Under the pieces are notes generated by a model, which ran no database searches, was not told the origin of the DNA, and was given only the letters and a program-made list of their open reading frames with translations. From assembly GCA_963082875.1 (NCBI GenBank), contig OY720102.1, positions 6,448,001-6,512,000 of the forward strand: 64,000 nucleotides of DNA, written 5' to 3'. Position numbers and translations under genes: made by a program. Positions within the stretch are counted from its first letter, which is position 1. Every line of letters begins with the position of its first letter. This DNA is from Corella eumyota (taxonomy: Eukaryota > Chordata > Ascidiacea > Phlebobranchia > Corellidae). Positions 57,024-64,000 of this stretch are shown here, in pieces.

Positions 57024-57113
57024 GGGCTAAAACACAAATAAAAAAAACAGTTAATTTAGTTTTATTATTAAAAAAAATTACTAAAACAGCAGAATAACTA
57101 ACACCAGGTGGCC
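56450..57113. repeat. 333-bp tandem duplication covering the first exon of K3
   Basis: Two head-to-tail units of about 333 bp, roughly 56450-56781 and 56782-57113, each starting at TTTACAACTAAGCAATACAC and ending CACCAGGTGGCC. Each contains a copy of the K3 first exon with ATG, 25 codons and the same GTTTGA donor. The two exon copies differ by a handful of substitutions, all leaving the frame open. Confidence 0.92.
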
Positions 57114-57599
57114 CGACATTTAAACCCTTTACACTTAAACCTTAACCTCTCTAAATCTATATGCATACTTTGCAAAAAGGGCCCTATAAAACTGCCACTA
57201 TACAATAAAATGACATTATAACTTGTAATGTAACAGAATGACACCAACATTGAATTGGAAACACTGCGGGTTTAAATTTGATTGAGGCTGTTGTGTGCCC
57301 GGCTGTGGCATATCATCTGATGTCATTAGTGCTAAAAATGGGTCGGACTAAAAATATAAAAATTTTTCATTATTTTAATATTTTAAAAGATGGTTTTAGA
57401 AGTGCAGAAAAAACTAACCTCCATATTTTAATTGAAGCCTGGTCAGCTGGTCTTCTGGTGAAAATCCAGTTATTTGTTAGCATAAAGGTTACAACACAAA
57501 TTGTATAAACAAAACCATGAACGAAAAAAAAAAACGAAACAGCTCCACTACAGAAACTGTTTTAACAAATAAAAAAAAATCGAGTCATTAAAAAGTTTG
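57114..57599. other. Spacer between K3 and the Merlin element
   Basis: Starts with short TTAAACCCTTTACAC-type repeats as in the K1 intron. The 76-codon open frame at 57278-57508 has no recognisable content. Includes the K3 upstream region. Confidence 0.35.
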
Positions 57600-58184
57600 C
57601 AATTTTGGGATCTATATTAATTTCGCACGCCCTTAATGAACAAGGCGTTATAACCTAAGTATGGCAAATGTGCCACCAGATTTTTTAAAATCTGAAATGA
57701 CGTCATAATTTTACATCGCATGACGTCATTATTTAGGCGTTTATTCTCAAAAACAATAAAAATTAGTTTAAAATATGTTTAATGAATTATTAATATTACC
57801 CAACAAACTAACCTTGACTTATTGGTTAATAACTCACGGCAACAAATTACCCCTGGCACAGTGGTTAATAACTCGAGTTTTAGTCAACCAAATTAAACAA
57901 TTTAAAGTTTTCACGAAAGAAGAAGACTTCACCCACAGCAATCACCCATCAAGTTAACTCTATCGCCCCCAAGCGGAAAATGCGTAAACTTTAAATGTTA
58001 AAATTGAGGACAAATTTAGAACGAAGTCGCCCAAAAAATTTCTAAAGTTGGTGTTGCATTTAGATTGATCCACTTAACAACTTCTGAAAATTATAGCTTT
58101 CTAACCCAACCCAAATAGATTTTATAGACCATTAAACCTTACCGCGAAACATCGCGTTTTTACAAATGTAGATACGCACGCCAG

Positions 58185-58490
58185 CAAGTTACCCCTGGCA
58201 CAGTGGTTAATAACTCGAGTTTTAGTCAACCAAATTAAACAATTTAAAGTTTTCACGAAAGAAGAAGACTTCACCCACAGCAATCACCCATCAAGTTAAC
58301 TCTATCGCCCCCAAGCGGAAAATGCGTAAACTTCAAATGTTAAAATTGAGGACAAATTTAGAATGAAGTCGCCCAAAAAATTTCTAAAGTTGGTGTTGCA
58401 TTTAAATTGATCTACTTAACAACTTGTGAAAATTATAGCTTTCTAACCCAATCCAAATAGATTTTATAGACCACTAAACTAGTTTCACGT
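58185..58490 (+). repeat. Internal direct copy of the Merlin left arm
   Basis: Repeats 57847-58150 almost base for base, from TTACCCCTGGCACAGTGGTT through CCCAAGCGGAAAATGCG to ATAGCTTTCTAACCCAA. It makes the left side of the element longer than the right. Probably unequal exchange or template switching within the element. Confidence 0.9.
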
Positions 58491-59442
58491 AAAAGGTTTA
58501 ACAATTGCAAGTCAAAACAAAAACATACAAGCCTTGTTTTTGTTTGCACATATGAAGGGTGTGCTGTTGGACGTGTTTTTAAGTTAACCATGAACACTGG
58601 GCCCAAGAGCGAATAGTGTGGAGTTGGTGCGGCTCGAACCCGAAACTACCGGACTAAAAGCAACTAATATACGCGGAAAAAAACAAAAGTTACATCTATT
58701 GCCATCAAGCGGCTGTGATAAAGTTGTCCTAATACTTTTTAAAAAATTAGCAATCAGCGTAGTAAAATTTAATTTTAAAACTGTAACTTGCAAAATATAT
58801 TTGTTAGAATAAATCTTCAAGCAAGTTTTAGTTTTAAGCTAACAAGTTTGGATTACCTCGACTATTTTTAGTATTTTAATCAGTTGGGGCCTTGCGTATA
58901 GATACTCATCTATATTTCGTACTCTATTAGGGCTTAATAACTGTTCAAGTAGTAAAGTTTATAAAATTCTACTTTATTTATTTTATTAACATTAGGCAAA
59001 CGGTTAATTTAAAAATGAAATAAATTTATTTTTATGCAATGTTTATGCAGTAATTTATAACTTTCAAAAAAAGTTGGTGCTTTGTAAAGCTATCTTCTTT
59101 ATTTCCATTAGCCTAGCCCACGAAATATTATCTCATATGAATAACTATTTTTAAGCGTAAATTTTTGTTGAGTTGTTTCTGTAAGTCTTGTTTGTTGGTA
59201 ACTATAACAACAGAAAAGGGCGATTAGTCTGGTGTAGTGACACAGTTTCTGTATGTCATACCTCTGCGTGTTTAAACATAGTTAATTCCTGTAGAGTATA
59301 TAAGGTTTCTTATTAAATTACAAAACAAAAATAAGACTTGGACTTTCTTATGATATCACTAGAGATTACTTATGTTAAACAATTTTGTTTGTAAAATGTT
59401 ATCTGTTTTTCATTTTAATTTAATCTCTTTTATACAAAAGGT

Positions 59443-59458
59443 GGCCCTAAAAAGGGCC
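59443..59458 (-). terminator. Histone-type 3' stem-loop downstream of the transposase remnant
   Basis: On the minus strand: AAAC, GGCCCT, TTTT, AGGGCC, ACC. This is the six-base stem, four-base loop and ACC flank of replication-dependent histone mRNA 3' ends. A purine-rich AAAAGAGAT follows about 15 bases later (59423-59432), where a histone downstream element would sit. It begins about 40 bases past the stop codon of the transposase remnant. No histone gene is nearby. Confidence 0.55.
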
Positions 59459-59498
59459 GTTTAAAAGTGTGTGGGGGGGGGGGGCGAAGGACAGGGCA

Positions 59499-59753
59499 TC
59501 AACGCACAGGGTATTTGGATGCTATGGCCGCCACAAACTCCTGGAAATGGCGCTCTTTCGGATATCGATGGCGCCACAACCATTCGTCCAAATACCCCGG
59601 CAGGTTTTCTCTTGGAATTCCCTTCATCCTCTTGAACTTCCGCTTCATCTCACCCCACATCGATTCGATGTCGTTTGTGTGGACACCCCCCGGCGTAACA
59701 AATTGAACCTGGTGATTCACCGTTCGGTGAATAAAACCCAAATCTGGTGATGT
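59499..59753 (-). pseudogene. Merlin/IS1595-like transposase, C-terminal remnant
   Basis: Reads LGFIHRTVNHQVQFVTPGG, then VHTNDIESMWGEMKRKFKRM. The VNHS-like block, the VHTNxIES-W motif (with the last acid of the DDE triad) and the basic KRKFKR run are characteristic of the ISXO2/IS1595-type DDE domain used by Merlin. Only about 85 residues remain, roughly the last third of a typical enzyme; the catalytic Asp regions upstream are absent, and sequence toward the right arm has no continuation that I can recognise. Confidence 0.85.
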
Positions 59754-60284
59754 TAAAATATTTTTAAAGCAGATGGCTACTAGTAAAAATTTAAAAAAAT
59801 GGCTTGTTAAGTAGATCAATTTAAATGCAACACCAACTTTAGAAATTTTTTGGGCGACTTCGTTCTAAATTTGTCCTCAATTTTAACATTTAAAGTTTAC
59901 GCATTTTCCGCTTGGGGGCGATAGAGTTAACTTGATGGGTGATTGCTGTGGGTGAAGTCTTCTTCTTTCGTGAAAACTTTAAATTGTTTAATTTGGTTGA
60001 CTAAAACTCGAGTTATTAACCACTGTGCCAGGGGTAATTTGTTGCCGTGAGTTATTAACCAATAAGTCAAGGTTAGTTTGTTGGGTAATATTAATAATTC
60101 ATTAAACATATTTTAAACTAATTTTTATTGTTTTTGAGAATAAACGCCTAAATAATGACGTCATGCGATGTAAAATTATGACGTCATTTCAGATTTTAAA
60201 AAATCTGGTGGCACATTTGCCATACTTAGGTTATAACGCCTTGTTCATTAAGGGCGTGCGAAATTAATAGAGATCCCAATTTTG

Positions 60285-60572
60285 TATCCCACTATTATAA
60301 CTTTTCACTTGCGCCTGTCGTATAATTGTGTGGATTAGGATGTACCGCAGTCTGATAGCGTACCTAGCAACGAAATTGTCATATGACCATAGCTATTACA
60401 GTGATGTAATATCTATAATATATGACTGTGCCCAAAATTAAGGAAATGAAAAACGGGCAATTTAAAAAAAATAAAACACAACATATGCTGCTAGCTTATC
60501 TAAAATTTTACTCTACCCTAAGCACTACACAAATTACGTAACATTAATAAAATCAACAACAACACGTCATTT
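60285..60572. other. Short spacer between two transposons
   Basis: About 290 bp with no recognised feature. Confidence 0.4.
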
Positions 60573-61161
60573 AAGGTAAATACTTTTCCCTATACTCTAA
60601 ATGTCGTGGGTCTGATTGGAATTACGTCAACAATGGTACTTACTGTTATGGGATAGAAACTTTACAAATACTATTATGACGTTTATAAACACGTGAGTTT
60701 CACTCAAAATTAAATATTTTAACCTTATTATTTTAGAAATGAAAATCGATTACATATTACTACGCGATTTATCTAGAATGGTGACCAAATACCAACTAAT
60801 GGAGCTCAGTATCATAGTATAAAATAACTAAAGCCATACCACTACTTACGTATAAAAACGAATTTTTAACTGGCACAAGAGTTAAATCTAGCTAATTAAA
60901 CGGTTTAAAAGCGTTTCGCCTATACTTCTTTTATGCAAAAAAACACGCTATTTTTGTTTTAGGTAAATCGCGTAGTAATATTTAATCGATTTTTATTTCT
61001 AAAATAATAAGGTTAAAATATTTAATTCTGAGTTAAACTCACGTGTTTATAAACGTCATAATAGTATTTGTAAAGTTTCTAACACATAACAGTAAGTACC
61101 ATTTGTTGACGTAATTCCAATCCGACCCACGACATTCAGAATATAGGTCAAAGTATTAACT
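60573..61161. mobile_element. Small inverted-repeat element (MITE-like)
   Basis: Arms of about 190 bp, 60573-60770 and 60960-61161, are inverted copies (for example GGATTGGAATTACGTCAACA and AAACACGTGAGTTT-type blocks in both). The middle 190 bp is unique. A candidate 7-bp target duplication GTCATTT sits at 60566-60572 and 61162-61168. No coding capacity. Superfamily not assignable. Confidence 0.65.
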
Positions 61162-62360
61162 GTCATTTTGGACGCCATCAATAAAATCATAAACGGATTT
61201 AGATATTTTAGGAATAAAATTTCATTTACAGTAATTAGATAAAGCCAGTAACAAAATCATTACAAGAATAGTATCACTTAAGAATTAAACAACTAACGTA
61301 TTTATATCAACTCAAATGAATAAAAACTTTGACAGAATAGCATCACAGTAATAACTGCATCCATAGTGAAAATAATATTAAACTCATTTAAACAAAAACT
61401 GTTATAAGATTCTCCTATCAGACTTATCTCAAGTTGGCCGTAAAATCACAACCGACGGAATAAGATTGCAACCGACGGAATAAGATCACATTCGACGGAA
61501 TAAGATCGCAACCGACAGAATAAGATCACAATCGACGGAATAAGATCACAATCGACGGAATAAGATCACAATCGACGGAATAAGATCTCAACTGACGGAA
61601 TAAGCTCACAACCGACGGAATAAGGTCACAACCGACGAAACAAGATCATAAGAGATGGAATAAAATTTCAATCGAAGAAATAAGATTACAATTTAAAAAA
61701 ATATAAAAAAAACGCGAAAATCGCATTGGCTGTTTATATAGGATTACTGTCTGTTAATTAAAAACCAAATACTTAATAAGACAATTTTTATTAACCCCTT
61801 ACCCAAACCCTCTTTTGGGAAATGCCCTTTAGTTTTAAAAGTAATATTAATGTCGGTTGTGACCTTATTCCGTCGGTTGTGATCTTATTCCGTCAGTCGT
61901 GATCTTATTCCGTCGATTGTGATCGTATTCCGTCGATTGTGATCTTATTACGTCGGTTTAGATCTTATTCCGTCGTTTGTGATACTATTCTGTCGGTTGT
62001 AATCTCATTCCCTTAGCTGCGATCTTATTCCGTCGATTGTGATCTTATTCCCTTAGTTGCGATCTTATTCCGTCAATTGTGATCTTATTCCCTCGGTTGA
62101 GATTTTATTCTGTCGATTACGATCTTAATCTTTTCAAATTATTATTGATAATCAGATTTTATTCCGTTATGGTATTTGTTCTTTATACATCTATTTGTCG
62201 AACTATCACAATCAGTATATTATTTAATTATCTAGCAGGTTTTGTTCTGTAAAAGGTCCACTTATGTCATGAGTATTATTTTAAAGAAAACCCTAATCTG
62301 GTAGTTTGAGCTTAGTCTTTTTGTGGTTTTATTACTTGAATGAGATTTCTACGCATCCCC
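61162..62360. mobile_element. Foldback-like element B with 20-bp repeat arrays
   Basis: Same order as element A: leader (61170-61440), about 12 copies of the 20-bp word (61442-61690), the same 160-bp spacer, about 13 inverted copies (61855-62125) and the tail. The tail has about 90 bp (62200-62290) that element A lacks, so A carries a deletion or B an insertion. It ends at CTACGCATCCCC next to the filler segment. Confidence 0.7.
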
Positions 62361-62562
62361 ATAAAGATATATACAAAAAAAAAACATGATGTATTTTACT
62401 TCATATGCGGAAAAAAAATATGGCATGTTTTATATTTCAGCTTGTTTCTTGTTTCCTTGTGGTATCTTAACACTATCAATGGTGGATAAAAGAATTAACA
62501 GGGGAATAAAACCTGGGACTTTGTGCTGTTGCTACTCTATTTATCATCTGTGTAACAGTTAA
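62361..62562 (+). repeat. Segment similar to HLTF intron sequence
   Basis: About 200 bp aligning base for base, by eye at roughly 85 percent, with 35510-35715 in the HLTF intron: the SINE end ATAAAGATATATAC, then ATGGCATGTTT, GTGGTATCTTAA, ACCTGGGACTTTGTGCT and ATCATCTGTGTAACAG. It sits exactly between the tail-to-tail ends of elements B and C. Confidence 0.8.
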
Positions 62563-64000
62563 ATGGGGGTGCGTAGGAATCTCATGCAAGTAATATGACC
62601 ACAAAAGGACTAAGCTCAAATTACCAGATTAAAGTTTTTTTAGGAATAATACTCATGGCGTAAAGTGACCCTATACTTAACATAACCTACTAGATAATAA
62701 TATAATATACCGATTTTGATGATTTGACAAATAGATGTATGAAGAACAAATACCATATCGGAATAAAATCTGGTTTTTAGTAATAATTTTAAAAGATTAA
62801 GATCGTAATCGACAGAATAGAATCACAACCAACGGAATAAGATCACACCCGACAGAATAAGATAGCAATCGACGGAATAAGATGACGACCGACGGAATAA
62901 GATCACAATCGACGGAATAAGATCACAACCGACGGAATAAGATCGCAATCAACGGAATAAGATCACAACCGACGGAATAAGATCGCAATCGACGGAATAA
63001 GATCGCAATCAACGGAATAAGATCACGACCAACGGAATAAGATCACAATCGACGGAATAAGATCACAATCGACGGAATAAGATCGCAATCAACGGAATAA
63101 GATTACGACCGACGGAATAAGATCACAATCGACTGAATAAGATCACAACCGACGGAATAAGATCCCAATCAACGGAATAAGGTCACAACCGACGACTAAT
63201 ATCACTTTTGAAAATAAAGGGCGTTTCCCAGAAGAGGGTTTGGGTAAGGGGTTAATAAAAATTGTCTTATTAAGTATTTGGTTTTAAATTAACAGACAGT
63301 AATCTTATATAAACAGCCAATGCGATTTTCGCGTTTTTTTATATTTTTTTAAATTGTAATCTTATTTCTTCGATTGAGATTTTATTCCATCGCTTGTGAT
63401 CTTGTTCCGTCGGTTGTGATCTTATTCCGTCGGTTGAGATCTTATTCCGTCGGTTGTGACCTTATTCCGTCGGTTGAGATCTTATTCCGCCAGCTGCGAT
63501 CTTATTCCCTTGGTTGCGATCTTATTCCGTCGATTGTGATCTTATTCCGTTAGTTGCGATCTTATTCCGTCGATTGTGATCCTATTCCGTTGGTTGTAAT
63601 CTTATTCCGTAGGTTGTAATCTTATTCCGTCGGTTGCGATCTTATTCCGTCGATTGTGATCTTATTCCGTTAGTTGCAATCTTATTCCGTCGATTGTGAT
63701 CCTATTCCGTCGGTTGTAATCTTATTCCGTAGGTTGTAATCTTATTCCGTCGGTTGCGATCTTATTCCGTCGATTGTGATCTTATTCCGTCGGTTGTAAT
63801 CTTATTCCGCCGGTTGCGATCTTATTCCGTCGGTTGCGATCTTATTCCGTCGGTTGTGATTTTACAGCCAACTTGAGATAAGTCTGATAGGAGAATCTTA
63901 TAGCAGTTTTTATTTAAATTAGTTTAATATTATTTTCACTATGGAAGCAATTACTACTGTGATGCTATTCTGTCAAAGTTTTTATTCATTTGAGTTGATA
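62563..64000. mobile_element. Foldback-like element C, inverted copy, runs off the window
   Basis: The reverse complement of elements A and B: tail (62563-62800, starting GGGGGTGCGTAGGAATCTCA), about 20 copies of GACGGAATAAGATC-type units (62805-63195), spacer, about 26 inverted copies (63355-63868), then the leader (from 63870), cut by the window end. With B it forms a palindrome of about 2.9 kb centred on the filler segment. Confidence 0.7.

Larger units (their letters stand above)
57608..60276. mobile_element. Merlin-type DNA transposon (IS1595-like), degraded
   Basis: Flanked by exact 8-bp duplications CAATTTTG (57600-57607 and 60277-60284), as expected for Merlin. Ends GGATCTATATTAATTTCGCA (left) and the matching inverted right end GGATCTCTATTAATTTCGCA. 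The inverted arms are long, about 470 bp (57608-58080 and 59808-60276), nearly identical, and carry the same spurious 60-codon open frame on opposite strands plus two TGACGTCAT sites each. The interior holds a transposase remnant on the minus strand and an internal direct copy of part of the left arm. The remnant is too short for an active enzyme, so mobility would need help from a complete relative. Confidence 0.88.

Noticed and set aside
58584-58820. Open frames on both strands inside the Merlin element
   Set aside because: No similarity to transposase or any known protein; likely chance.
57775-60109. Identical 60-codon frames on opposite strands
   Set aside because: They are the same part of the two inverted Merlin arms; there is no evidence of coding.

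Overview
The window is AT-rich animal DNA with many short introns, vertebrate-like orthologs and dense small repeats. It looks like an ascidian tunicate (Ciona-like). The main reasons are a ripply gene carrying both chordate hallmarks (WRPW and FPVQAT), compact eif1ad, banf1, fars2 and hltf orthologs, intronic tRNA-derived SINEs and lineage-specific tandem gene families. The species call is inference. I recognised no retrovirus, LTR element or Polinton.

Layout. 1-13 kb holds conserved single-copy genes: a terminal exon of an unknown minus-strand gene (963-1072), eif1ad, an orphan 281-aa ORF tail-to-tail with it, banf1, a small spliced minus-strand gene head-to-head with mitochondrial PheRS (fars2), and an intronless seven-helix membrane-protein pseudogene. 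Ripply follows at 13.1-14.0 kb, then an 8-bp-TSD MITE.

14.7-37.0 kb is the HLTF gene (HIRAN, SNF2 helicase, RING), split into about 26 exons. One intron of about 13.9 kb (17849-31737) contains, on the opposite strand, a cluster of five paralogous type I membrane receptor-like genes (here N1 to N5). They share exon phases, a Cys/Trp-rich ectodomain and tails with a repeated SVxNxLY-type tyrosine motif. N3 is broken. I know no name for this family.

37.9-57.1 kb holds three relatives of a non-RD (HGD) tyrosine-kinase-like family. K1 is frameshifted in the catalytic loop. K2 is a fusion of an eIF4G-type MIF4G domain, a coiled coil built from 84-nt exons, and the kinase. K3, on the minus strand, has a tandemly duplicated first exon. 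Between K1 and K2 sit two foldback-like elements. One has inverted arrays of a 20-bp repeat. The other is a roughly 5.4-kb element with inverted arrays of a roughly 179-bp unit, each unit carrying a TGACGTCA site and partly arranged as a five-unit higher-order repeat.

57.6-64 kb is transposon territory: a Merlin (IS1595-like) element with 8-bp TSDs, long inverted arms and a transposase remnant followed by a histone-type 3' stem-loop; a small inverted-repeat element; and two more 20-bp-repeat foldback elements tail-to-tail around about 200 bp that resembles HLTF intron sequence.

The strongest candidates for undescribed biology are the nested receptor cluster and the MIF4G-kinase fusion. All exon models come from reading splice signals and frames by eye; every chain listed with exact exons closes in frame.
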